Of a DNA stretch of 64,000 nt, positions 53,201 through 64,000 are shown in pieces (positions within the stretch are counted from its first letter, which is position 1; the number at the start of each line of letters is the position of its first letter). The notes beneath the pieces were generated by a model, which was given only the letters and a program-made list of their open reading frames with translations, did not search any database and had not been told where the DNA came from. The position numbers and the translations under genes were made by a program. This DNA comes from Capitella teleta (Eukaryota > Annelida > Polychaeta > Capitellidae), in the NCBI GenBank assembly GCA_000328365.1, contig KB300344.1, positions 190,855 through 254,854 on the forward strand, written 5' to 3'.

Positions 53201-53638
53201 TCAACAGGACCTAGTCCTACAACGGCAGAAAAGGATATGTATCATTGTATGTATGCATGCATGTACTATCATCATCATGTAGCACAGATTATCGGGCAAG
53301 GTCTGTATTATTACACTGTATACCTCGCTATAGTATGTCAGCTAGTATGTATGTATGTAGAAACATTGTATTTTTCCTATCTGCAAAATTATACACGACA
53401 CACTGTTTGTAGTTGGTGACCACTGGTGACGGAGCATTCTCAGCGACTGAGTGAGCTGGTGAGAGTCGGTGTGGGGTGAGTGATAATTGGGGAATGCCAA
53501 CTCTCATCATTGGAAATCGTGAAACAATGTCCATGTCATCAAACTGACCTTCGCAGGCGTCGATTTCAGCGACTTTGATAAATAATATGCAGCAGATAAG
53601 CCGCTAATTCCGCCTCCGATGATCGCAATTCGAGCCAT
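48677..53638 (-). CDS. PPOX: Protoporphyrinogen oxidase
   Basis: A mitochondrial inner-membrane FAD enzyme that oxidises protoporphyrinogen IX to protoporphyrin IX with oxygen, the penultimate step of heme synthesis. Exons in sense order: 53549-53638, 50468-50605, 50308-50416, 50036-50175, 49648-49989, 49537-49597, 49365-49483, 49201-49314, 48912-49061, 48677-48859; phases agree, giving 481 residues (human 477). The FAD-binding start MARIAIIGGGISGLSAAYYL has no cleavable presequence, as in other PPOX. MFRGIYAGDTRKLSIKSC, WSLWSFQGGLQTFP and the C-terminal GACYKGISLNDCI match the family. Intron 7 (50 nt) appears to be GC-AG. Intron 1 (2.9 kb) is almost filled by an antisense LINE. Intron 3 holds an (AATC)n run. 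The upstream neighbour is HMBS. Confidence 0.96.
50184..50233. repeat. (AATC)n microsatellite
   Basis: About 12 units of AATC in intron 3 of PPOX, close to the exon 4 acceptor (50176), so length changes could affect the polypyrimidine region on the minus strand. Confidence 0.9.
50640..53180 (+). mobile_element. CR1-like LINE, 5'-truncated, in PPOX intron 1
   Basis: An antisense insert filling most of PPOX intron 1. It begins inside the endonuclease (SHLLICGDFNLRDISWAD near 50750-50805), passes a linker, and covers the reverse transcriptase at 51655-53100: SPGPDGQHPRILKEL, INYRPVSLTSQVCKIMEE, HGFVPKRSCATQLLE, AIYLDFSKAFDSVPHKRL (motif A) and GSVLGPLLFVIYINDMPD. The catalytic FADD box reads FAYD, a stop replaces Q before GSVLGP, and other stops and shifts are present, so the copy is dead. 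The C-terminal RGHKFKLGKIRCNT segment is kept. It ends in an A-rich tract (53128-53178). Confidence 0.88.
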
Positions 53639-54452
53639 TGTGAAGAGTTATGGAGCGATTTCAGCAAAAACTCAGCAGACGACACATCCGACTCAATTGA
53701 CCATTGAGTCAAAATACTTAGATCATAACGTCCTTTTCTTCAGTTATGATGGGTTTGTGTGAGCTGCAGCGCCTATCACTGCACGGCATAACCACTATAA
53801 TATTACTTGAGAGACCTGCATACTGGCTGCACAGTCAATGAATATGTAATTAAGTCTTGTGATTACTACACATATGAAATTTCCGTTCAAGTACTAGTAA
53901 CAAACATCACCGCCAGGGGACAAACGCGTATCACTTAACACTGATAGGTTATGCGATACGCCAACTCAAATTTCACAATGGAGACAGATTGAAATAAATG
54001 CGTTTATTAGAGGTTACACATAAGACATTCGATATTTCGTGATATCGATGGAGAACAGAATTTGAGAATTTCTCTAATTATTCAGGAGTGGTTTGCATTT
54101 CGAGTGAAATAATGACTTCCCTCTCTCTTCATGACATGGCACATTGCATTACATGAATCATCTTTTTATTTTCAAACAACAAATCTTAAGACAAAAACAG
54201 AGACAATTTTTTGTGAGACATGATGAATTGATAGAAATTTCACAAATCTAAGATCTAATATTAATAACAACAAGCATTAAAACAAAGAAAATTAAAATGT
54301 TAATTGATTAAAAAAACCCTCATTAGTTAAAAGCTATTGCTTTTGGAAGCACCAAAGAGAAAGTGAAGCAGATTTCATCAAATAATTCAATTGTCTATAG
54401 TAGGGGAAATAAACTGATTCTAAAATCTTAATAATTCCTGGAATCCATGATT

Positions 54453-57400
54453 TCAGCTCTGTGATTTCTTGGCTTCTCTTTCTGCTTTGTCTTTAATTAT
54501 TTCCGCTGCCATTTGCGCTTTTGTTGCCTTCAGAATCGCATCAGCGCCGTTCTTCAGCATCTCGTTGGCAAGATCCTCACCGAGTTTCTCGGCTGATTTC
54601 ATGTCTTCCTGCGACATTGATTCAGCCATGATGCTGGCGTAGGCAGACGCTTTGCTCTGAAAATAAAAACACAACTCATATGTGAGCGACCTTCTATGAT
54701 GCAAAAATGACTAACTTTTTTAGCCGCTGGTTCGTCACCAGATAAATCGGTGGACAGAGAGTCAATGATGGCCTCCTTGCCTCCAATACTGAACACGCCT
54801 CCCGTTAACGTCATCTGAGTAAGGTAAAACAAAAGGTTAAAATAACAAGCCAAAGCGATAAAAGTCGCACTTTATCAGGGGAGTACTCTGTGTGTACAGC
54901 CACGGGAACACTGCAACCTCCCTCCTGCAAATCAAACATTGAAAGCGTGTCAACCGGTATGGGAAGTAGGACCTACCAGCGTCCTGAGGAAAGCACGCTC
55001 GGCAATACAACGCAGCATAGTAGGGTTATCATGCAGAGAGTTCAAGAGCGTGAGTAGATCTGAATCATTGCTGCAACACTCAACCGCCATTGCTCCCTGT
55101 GCTACGGCGTACAGACAGTCGCTAGGCTCCAAATACTAAAAGAAATAAAAATTATAAATATTCATGCATGCTCATGAATAATCAAACCTGAGAGATGCGA
55201 TCCGACCATTTCATGCGATCTAAACCAGCGGCAGCCAAAATTATGCAATCAAAATCTGTCGCTTCGTCCAACTTGCGAAACCTTGTGTTTAGATTTCCTC
55301 GCTAAATGAATAATCAAGGAATATGTAAGTTTATATTTTGTTTGTCCTAAAATAAAGAATAATAATAAGGATACAATGTCCTTGATGATCAGTTTGGGAT
55401 ATTTTCGTTTGATCTGAGCTGCTCTGCGCAGGGAACTAGTTCCAACCACACTGAAATAAAGACATAATTAATTAAATCTTAATTTAATTCCTAATTAATG
55501 AACCTGTTATCAGGGAGATCGGCCAAGGATTTAAATTTGAGATCTTTCCTTATCACGACAGCATCACGATCATCGTCCCTCCTGGCGAGATAAATTAGGA
55601 AATTCAATTCCATATTTAATTAAGGACCCTCACTTGAGGACTGAACCAATGACAAGTCCTTCTGGCAGTTGAGTGGGAAGATCTTTCAGGGAATGAACGA
55701 CAAAATCAATCGATTTGTCCAACAGGCGTTCTTCCAATTCTCTTGTGAACAAACTTTTTTCTCCAATCTGAAACATTTCACATTTTCCAATATCAGTTAT
55801 TTTCTCTCAGTTTCACATTAGCATTCACATTTGAATGACATGACCTTAAAGGCCTTCAGTTAAAATTAAACTGATAAACTTATCAAGATTGTCTGAAAAA
55901 ACTTAGAAGATATTTTTTTCACTGATAATTCTTTTTTTCTTCTTCCCCATTTCGCTGTGGGTACAGTGGAATCTTTAGCATTTGAAAACTAGATGCTCAG
56001 AAATTTAGGAGTGACCCCAAGCTGACCTTGGACAGAGCAATGTCCAGAATTTGGTCTCCTGTGGTTGTCATGGCAACTGGAAAGAAAGAAAGAAAAAAAT
56101 CACTTCAATGTGATAATATTATTGTTAGATAACATACTTATCTCAAACTCAGCTTGAGGGAATTTTTTCTTCAAACTATCGATAACGAAATTGGTTTGAA
56201 TGAGAGCCAACTGAAAAGGGAAACGAGCGCTCGTCAGTTAGTCAAGATCAGATATCACCCCCTTCCCCCCTGAAAGAATTTAAATTGACGAACCTGACTC
56301 TTTCTTGATCCGACACAAATCGTCTTTTTCTGCAATGAACTCGGAAGCTCCATGATTCTGAGTCTGAAATGGAACATGTCATCAAATGAATGTGTCACAG
56401 CAAAATTTCCATATGAAATATCCATATGAAAATGCTCATTAACTTAAATATGTCTGAACATGCCGATCACTGTGGAGCAGTTTGGCATACTACTCTTAAA
56501 AGAGACATAACACAAATTAAAGGTGTTCAAAGGAGATCCAATAAACTACGAAATGAATTAAAAAAACATCTAACTATGAGGAAAGGCTCCATAAATTAAA
56601 ACTACTGACTCTCGAATGCAGTAGAGTGCGAGGAGACCTCATTGAGGCATATAAGACTTTTGATTATTACTTTGTGCATCCCTATGAGCAATTGACTCTA
56701 AACACCCAACAAGAGGCCATAGTTTTAATCTAGCTAAAAGCAGACCAAGAACTTCCTTTACATCACACTCATTATCCCACAAAATAGTCAATAACTGGAA
56801 CTCACTACCCCAATCAATAGTCTGAAAACATCAATTAATAAATTAAAAAACAATGTAGATTAAAAAAAACCCCAAAAACCAAAAACATTGCGAAATTGCA
56901 GGCTACAGCATGGACGCTGTTATATTTGTCGGATTTTTTGTATGAGAATTGTAAGGTAATGTGAAAGCCTAGAATTTTAATTAGTGTGGACTCATTTTGG
57001 GCCTGACACGGTAGGGCTGATCCACGAGTGATCGGGATCAGCTTTAGTATAGGGCTAGGCAGAGATGTATTCTGGGTTAACCACGGAAATGTAGCCCAGC
57101 AGAATAAGGTTTGGCATTTTAACCTCAGAATTTTAGAAATTACTCCGTTCCAAGTACATTTATTAGTAGAGTGGATTTAAATCAATGCAAACTCTCACTG
57201 TTGATAATGATGATCATGACAGAATCGTGAGAATGATATTCAGATATCAATTTTATGAATATATCAGTATGAGTATTGCTAATTCCACAGTAGGCCTACT
57301 TACTATGTAAGTATAGCTGACATATTTCAGTTAGACCGAGGGGTCTCGCAGACCTCATCCGATTTATCTCAATATCTCATTATCTGTGCTAATATAAGTA

Positions 57401-60400
57401 AGTATATTATTAAAATATTTTAATAAAATAAATAAATTGCAATTATTGATTTCCTAGCATCAGAATAGTGATCAATATTAGCTAAATAGTAGCTACCTGG
57501 GCACATCCCAAACATTGGCCAATGTTATAAGAAAAGAGAAGAATTTAAGGAGATCTATGATGAGTGATGTTTGCGTGCGTCGAGGGATGACATGCACAGC
57601 ATCACACACACCCTTCGGTGCATGATCAATCATTGATTCAATGACAGCGTTCGAGGTGAATAAACGTGATCTTCGCTTAAAATGAATGGGAACATGTGTA
57701 AATACACCTTATTAATAAATCGGACATTTAATTTCGACGAATTAAGGAAATAAATGCGTGAAATTCCTTACTTTTTTTTCCACGTGCGACCGAAGCAGAC
57801 AATATTTTTCAGTCGTGTTTTGTTTTCTGGGTCATGTGAACATCGTCAGATGAATGTGCTTTGGTTTCGACAGATGTTATGCATGTGGCCTAACTCATAA
57901 CGTACATGAATCTGCAATTGTGCGTTATGACTCAGAGGAATGCAGTGAAATCCAACTTCGACAGTGGCATGGCCTTGCATTTATCATACAGCATGACAGC
58001 TATTTTGCAATGAGCACTCTTCACAGCGGAGTGCGTGATCAGTATAAAGCACCCAGACCTTAGAATCTTGGGCATAGAAATGGAGACTTGATATAGACTA
58101 TTATACGTATGTAGGCCTAGAGCCCTAGATTAACTTCGATTTGAGCTACACCGACAACAGGTTGGTAACGTAACCGTTGGTTTTGGTCATTTCAAGCCAT
58201 TTCACGGCATTATAGGGAATTTCTTTTTTGAAAGGTCAAAGGGCAAGGTCACAATGACCATAAATAGGTGACAAGTTTGATTGCCTATATCTCATTCAAT
58301 GATGGTCATAGCGTTCTAATTTTTACGTTAAATTGTTTAATGCATGATTTTCAGCGAAAGTGACTTCGTACTTTGCATGCTCAGCTAGTATCATCATTAT
58401 TGCGTAATAGTCGAAATTGTAAAAATGGGATTTTTCAAACTAATATAACTTCTTCGTCAAGCACGATATCACATTGTAATTTTCAGTGATAGTTGATAAC
58501 ATTATTGTTCTATTTAATTGTAATTTTCAATTATGTCATTACATGGTCAATGTCGTTATGACGTTTTTTTCACCTTTTTTTTTCGCCATAAGGCATGATA
58601 TCCATACATTACAGTTAATTTAACACAAAGCATTAATTGCCTTTAGTGTTTGTTCGATCTATAACAATAATTCATTGTGCCCATTGTGTAACAATCTGTG
58701 AAAGTCCAAATATGGTCTTGTTTCATGATGGTTTGTTTTGATATCAAAATCAAATTACATCAATATGTAGATATAATATAGCCCAGCCTTTTTATAATTG
58801 ACATAATTAGTGTCAGATCAATATTTTACATGACATATATGACGTTAAATAAGGTCAATGGCAGAATGCTTATAATACGTAAAACGTTATGCATGATTTT
58901 CTTTCTGAGTGCATTACAATTTCAAAGTTTTCCCTGACTGATTTCCTGTTGTCTTTTTTGTTGTTGGTCCGTGTACACTTTTTGGTCAACCGTTTCTCCG
59001 TAACTAACAATGTTTCATCGTTCATTTTTCACACATTTAACAAGTTTGACAATATCCGTGTCTGGAAGTGTTTTATAGGTCAAAGGTCAAAGGGCAATCT
59101 TCTTTTTACACCTGTACGAGTCTCAATTTGCTGTATTATTATAAAAAGCTTGAATATTCACTATGAAAATGTCATGATTTAAGACATTTGTGTGTATGTG
59201 GTCTAACGTATTCTTAGTTTTGGTTTCACTATTCGACACGGGGCCGATGTCTTTGTTGCCTAGGCCTATTTGGACCAGAGTACTGAACCGAGTTACCACG
59301 CAATGTCTCTGTTTGTGGACGCTGAAGCTTCCTTCGTCTGCTCTTCCATCGATGATCGATGTCACGTGACGGCCGAAACGACGCGCCAAATTGCCACAAA
59401 AAAAGTGAAGTTTATAGATTTGCTTCCTCTCTTCATTCGTAACCTTTTCACAAGATTGATGGAATAACCTTTGAGTTCTGTTATGTAATATTCCGCATTT
59501 TTAACGTAACCCCCATATTCGTGTAAAACTTCTGAATTGATGTTTCAATTCGGCTATTTTCCATTCATTTATGCGATTCCTGGTTTTATGGAAGCCAGGA
59601 CTGAAGCACCATTTCAAGTTTGTGTACATATGCAATATCATTGGCATTCGATGCATTGAAAAGTCCCGCGCAATTATATGAGCCAACAAAAGGAAAGTAT
59701 ATCCTTCAACTTAGTGCACTTGAATACCGCGTAATTTCCATAATATCTAGGCCCCAAGGTCACCCGCCCCCAGATTGAATTAAGGTTATTGATTGAGCAT
59801 TTTGTATTCAGAACTGGCATTAATATACAAAGCAAGATTATATTAGATCCCGCTGGTATATAATTGAAATTGCGGAAAGGATCCCATTTTTTGTCGATCG
59901 AATTACTTTAACAGATTCGTTGCCTTCTATATAAGAGACATACACGTAAGATTGACGTCCCGCATAATTAACGGACGCAACCTTGACACTGATAGGAAGA
60001 AGTGCGGGGTTAACCAATCAAGTGCTCCGATAAGGACCACGTGATCAATCCTACTCGACTGTCGCACCGCAGCTGTCATCTCTGATGAAACGTAAAGAAC
60101 TGTTACAAAACAGCCTTTCTTTAGGACATTTTTAATATTATCTGTTTCCACTGAATTAGATGAATTGATTGAAACAGGATGTATTATGCAATTTTAATGC
60201 GTCTCGATCCAACGCACAATTCTCAAGACAGAGATGGGATGTTTGTCAATGTCATTCAATGTGTCAATGTGTCCATGTGGGCCCTCATCTGGGGCGTTCT
60301 TATATTTCAATGAAATTCGTTTGGTTTTTCTCACCAACCATTTTCTCTTGCCACGTGTATGATCAATGATCCAAGCAATTATCCAAAGTTGGTATTCGTC

Positions 60401-60741
60401 GATTTTTATTTCAAAGCCATTAGCCAGATAAAATTAAAAAAAAAAAAAAAGAAAAAAAAAGACTGCACGCGTTCTCAAAAATGAAGCGATTTTCCGAACC
60501 CCGAGCTCTTAAAAAAAAACAAAAAAAACAAACAAACACCGAAAGCGACGTAAAAACAAAGCGCAGGTGTCGTTGCATGCGCGCGATTCACCTAACTTCC
60601 GCTTTCCGCCCCTCTCGAAGCTTCGGTGCCACGCAGTCTTCCATGGCGGTAGTTCCTGATAAAGACACTTCACACTCAATCTACCACGTAATTATGTTCT
60701 TGATTGAATATTCATAATGTACTCACTCACCTCGTGTTCAT
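54453..60741 (-). CDS. HMBS: Hydroxymethylbilane synthase (porphobilinogen deaminase)
   Basis: A cytosolic enzyme that joins four porphobilinogen units into hydroxymethylbilane, the third heme-pathway step. Exons in sense order: 60731-60741, 56294-56363, 56138-56211, 56027-56076, 55634-55767, 55504-55581, 55375-55450, 55188-55301, 54977-55135, 54871-54924, 54716-54814, 54453-54656. Expected product about 373 residues (human 361). Landmarks: [27 protein letters not shown] with the catalytic Asp, [23 protein letters not shown], and [12 protein letters not shown] with the Cys that holds the dipyrromethane cofactor. Exon 3 is 74 nt where 73 is needed: an extra base in the run around 56158-56169 shifts the frame after KKKFP. 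Everything else is intact, so an assembly or sequencing error is likely; a real null allele is the alternative. The first exon (ATG AAC ACG AG) is inferred from a strong donor and frame. Confidence 0.92.
56490..57130 (+). mobile_element. CR1-like LINE 3' end in HMBS intron 1
   Basis: Frames near 56555-56690 read KGSINXNYXLSN and, in another frame, [20 protein letters not shown] followed by [10 protein letters not shown], the CR1 segment after the RT core. About 56785-56815 reads [14 protein letters not shown], the C-terminal signature. Multiple stops and shifts. It lies antisense to HMBS and is of the same broad family as the PPOX intron element. Confidence 0.75.
58140..59200. repeat. Region with repeated AGGTCAAAGGGCAA words
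   Basis: AAAGGTCAAAGGGCAA occurs near 58234 and again near 59086 (there as AGGTCAAAGGTCAAAGGGCAA), inside HMBS intron 1. The spacing matches direct repeats of nuclear-receptor half-sites (DR1), but it may simply be a copied repeat. No protein coding was seen. Confidence 0.3.
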
Positions 60742-60899
60742 CTTGCTCTGTCGGCCGTGATGGAATTAAGAGGAACACCCACTTCGGTGCAATTGAAGCC
60801 CAACTGCAGCGCATTTAAGGGACTTCGCTTCATGCTCTGCTTCGCGATATCTTGTGTCCACAGTCAAGTTCAACTAAAAGTCCAACGCCCTCTGCTTAA

Positions 60900-62279
60900 T
60901 TGTGGTACAATTAACAAACATGAAACCCTATTAGATGGAATATTATGTTCTGCTGTAGAAATCAATGCCCAAAACGAGTGTAATTATTTCAAGAAATGTT
61001 ATATACACGTGTACCATGTGATTGCTACATGTGTCGGAAAACAGATAAAACCCAGCTACAGAATTATAACATGGATTGCCACATTCAAATCTTGAACACA
61101 ATAACTTATTAACTGTACATATATTAAACACGCGTACATGCAGCAATACGAACTTCCCTGTGAAGCCATTATACCTGTAATTTCCCGAAGACCTACTAGT
61201 ACAACACTGAACAGTAGCATTATCTTATATTAAAATTGTAAGTACAACGGAAATACTTAGTACTAATGACATCTATGCGCACCCCTGAGGAGTAGACACC
61301 GGCCCATGGTAACCAAGGAAACAGACTGACATTCCTGCTCGCAATTATTATAAATGTGCGATATAATACTACTAATAATTATGATATCTTACCGCGTGAT
61401 TGAGTTGTGATTTCTGTCGTATCGACGCGAGTGACTGACTGGTCCATCAAATCGAATCAGCGACGAGGTTTAACTGATTTGGATTGATTGATAACTTTTG
61501 ATTGATCTGCCATGCACACATGGCGAGAAGATGGAAACCAAGGCCTACCCTACCATAATAACCGTTTCACTTGTGGCGCCCCACAGTGACGGCCGGACCT
61601 GTCAATTTCATCTTACTTTGTCTATTTCGCGTTTAACGAAGAAATAAAGATTCATTATTCTCTTTCACACCTGCGTGTTTGAGTCACTATAAGTGGTGGT
61701 TTAAACGCTCAATGCTCTTAAAAATATTTCATACTCATACAGTACTATTAGCATGCTGACGGTGCATGACATTAAAAAGAGACAACATGAAATGATGAAT
61801 GCGTCGCACATGTCTGGCTTATCCAGATCACGACCCAACCCAACCACAATAACACATACTATTGTTAATACTCCATTATTATTATTGTATTTTATTATGT
61901 AATTTTGTTCTTTTCATTTTTGTGTAACGATTCGCCCTTGTTATCCTCTGTTTTATACCTTAGCATAATGATAACCTTAATATTATTGTAACACGCCTTC
62001 GAGGGACGTCATTTGGAGAGGGCGTGGTAGAAATGTGACAGAATAAATGGTTTGAAATACATGTACATGTTTATAAATACACACTAACTAATAACTTGGC
62101 TGCTTGGCCACATGAGTCGTAAAGTTACTGAATGAACAATGCATTAGCATAGCATATACTATTTACATTTCGAATAACGTGATTGTCGCAAATGATCCAG
62201 AATAGCATTGTCCTCGTTCTTTGGTGTCGCATGATGAGGTCTAGTTGAAAATAAACTTTATTTTGTTTCCCTATTTTCT

Positions 62280-62313
<34 letters not shown>

Positions 62314-63187
62314 AGAAGAAGGAAAAATGACCAAGAGCAACGCAATGAATTACAATGTGTACCAGGGAGTAATCTTTTGGGACGGGGTCTCTCTGCTGGG
62401 GGGAGTGGGGGGGGGGGAGGGGAGTTAATGAAAAGTGCTGACTGAGGTGTTCCTATTGCGTCTCAATAAGTAATCCAGGATCTGATGCAAAATTAGAGAC
62501 AATTCGACAACCTGGCAAATATCGTTGTTCGGCATTCAAGCACTACCAAAGGTGTCAGGAGACATTGTGATTCCTGACTGTAGTGTCGAGACACTCTGTT
62601 GCGTGAGGCAAGAGATCCTTCCTCGAACCAGGTGTCGCTGGTAACAGCATGAAATTACGTTTAAGCTGACGTCCTGTACACGTGGGAGTTGGAGACAAGC
62701 AATCATTGGATTTCTTCCTCGCTCTAAGTTTCTCGTCCTGTTTCACAGGCTGAAGATAGAATTAAGAGGCGCCTACCTGTTGGTATACCTCCATTGTCTA
62801 AGCAGCAGACGACGGCCACACCACTGGGTGTTATACCATGGGTATACCACTATACCCCGTACCTCTCTTGCGATCTCATATCGGTGATGGAAAAATCTGA
62901 GTTAATTAGGGTTTGCTTTGAGTGTCTCTCAAAGGGATTTATGACCTTGAACCCATACACTACCCCGTTTGCACCATATGCATTAGTAGCTTGTTCTGTG
63001 TGTTTCATTCCATACAGTGTTTTTCTTTTCTTTATCCTTTCGAAATTCCTTTGTCTTAAACAATGCGACGCGTAAGTGGTTTATACAAACATTAATTCTA
63101 AGTATACAAAGCCCGAGGAACTATAAAATATACCGTTCTTTGGTAGACTACACGCACTTGCTCATTCACAACTTGCGTTTTCGCATG

Positions 63188-63218
<31 letters not shown>

Positions 63219-63380
63219 AACGTGCTCGAAATTATACGAATGTTTACCCTTTATTTGATCCAACCATATAACTATACTGATGGATATAACAATGACCAAA
63301 CAAGATTGATTGCAATACAATGCGATAATACTGCGTGCATATTGATACCATGTTAACACAATGTACAGAGGAGGTCTTCC
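60900..63380. other. Spacer between HMBS and the GPCR gene
   Basis: No coding region supported. It has A runs at 62281-62304 and 63199-63220 and a G-rich stretch at 62398-62423. The HMBS promoter should lie just right of 60741. Confidence 0.45.
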
Positions 63381-64000
63381 TCACAGACTGGTACTGTTCT
63401 GATAGTAGGTCGTATGCCGCGTAAGAGACATGCTGTTCACGCCGTGCAGCTTATCAAACTCGACTGCACTTCCTCGACGCCGCCTCTTGTCTCTCCGGAG
63501 TCGCTCTAAAAAAGAACGACAACAAAACGTGGTCAAAAAACGCTGCTGAAAACTCTCATTCAAGAAGCAGTAAACGATGGGGTTGATGCAACAGTTGGAG
63601 TAGCCGATCAGCTGGAAAAGAGCGAGCACGATGCGCAGGCCGGTTGGGCCGTGCATTGGGTTGCTGTAGCTGGAGTGAAACACCAGGTAGACCTGGCTGG
63701 TGAAGAACGGGAACCAGGACAGTGCGAAGAGGCCGACAATCACCATCAACATTCGGATGATCTTCTTCTTCTCCCGCGTCCGTCGATCCAGATCGCGCTG
63801 GTTGTCCGGAGTCTCCCCAATCGGGCCTCTCCGCCAGAGGGTGTAGGATATCTTCCCGTACGTGATGAACATGATGAGGACTGGTCCCAGGTAAAGCACG
63901 ATGTAGTGGAATAGCGTGTATGTCACCGCGAGACGGGCGTCGAAGATGAATTCGACGCAAACATATGCAAGACGCATTCTTCCTTCAGCATCGAAGCTGA
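63381..64000 (-). CDS. Class A G protein-coupled receptor, C-terminal part
   Basis: Partial: the gene continues beyond position 64000. The 206 residues seen run from extracellular loop 2 through TM5 (TLFHYIVLYLGPVLIMFITY), a long basic third loop (LWRRGPIGETPDNQR, RTREKKKI), TM6 (MLMVIVGLFALSWFPFF, a CWxP variant with S), and TM7 (LIGYSNCCINPIVYCFLNES with NPxxY), to a tail with a possible palmitoylation pair (CC) and a basic run (RRDKRRRRG). This layout fits rhodopsin-type neuropeptide receptors. I cannot name the ligand. The stop at 63381-63383 follows a threonine/serine-rich end. Confidence 0.85.
   Translation of the reverse strand, partial: SFDAEGRMRLAYVCVEFIFDARLAVTYTLFHYIVLYLGPVLIMFITYGKISYTLWRRGPIGETPDNQRDLDRRTREKKKIIRMLMVIVGLFALSWFPFFTSQVYLVFHSSYSNPMHGPTGLRIVLALFQLIGYSNCCINPIVYCFLNESFQQRFLTTFCCRSFLERLRRDKRRRRGSAVEFDKLHGVNSMSLTRHTTYYQNSTSL

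Overview
This window is animal nuclear DNA. It carries intron-split genes with clear animal orthologues, plus fragments of CR1-like and other LINEs, a tRNA-derived SINE, a mariner-like remnant and a Copia-like gag fossil. ALKBH5, HIF1AN (FIH) and an MFSD4-like carrier together suggest a non-insect, non-nematode invertebrate, probably marine; I cannot name the species. Many introns are only 44-60 nt, beside a few of several kilobases.

Layout. 1-13.4 kb has no gene I can support; it holds CpG-rich patches, homopolymer runs, a hairpin and a SINE-like core. 13.45-17.9 kb (+) is PAPSS, the bifunctional PAPS synthase. 20.8-24.5 kb (-) is a DNAJB12/14-type ER-membrane J-protein. 24.6-34 kb is mostly repeats, plus a few exon-like pieces of unknown identity. 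34.4-37.4 kb (+) is HIF1AN and 37.9-39.2 kb (-) is ALKBH5, tail to tail. 40.5-43.7 kb (-) is an MFSD4-like transporter. 43.9-46.4 kb is repeat debris. 46.6-47.7 kb (-) is a single-exon Golgi-type carbohydrate sulfotransferase. 48.7-53.6 kb (-) is PPOX and 54.5-60.7 kb (-) is HMBS, two heme-pathway genes in tandem. 63.4-64 kb (-) is the C-terminal part of a peptide-type GPCR that runs off the window.

Most notable. Two unrelated genes each carry a tandemly duplicated, diverged internal exon of identical length and phase. In PAPSS a 38-codon exon for the linker between APS kinase and ATP sulfurylase is present twice (58% identical). In the DNAJB12/14 gene a 110-nt exon for the transmembrane helix is present twice (50% identical); both copies enter in phase 0 and leave in phase 2, so using both breaks the frame. 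Each gene therefore looks built to make two isoforms by mutually exclusive splicing.

How the genes relate. PAPSS makes PAPS, the donor used by sulfotransferases such as the one at 47 kb. HMBS and PPOX are the third and seventh enzymes of heme synthesis. HIF1AN and ALKBH5 are both Fe(II)/2-oxoglutarate oxygenases. Whether this closeness has any regulatory meaning is not shown by the sequence. All exon models were built by eye from splice signals, phase and remembered family sequences; none has been tested against transcripts.
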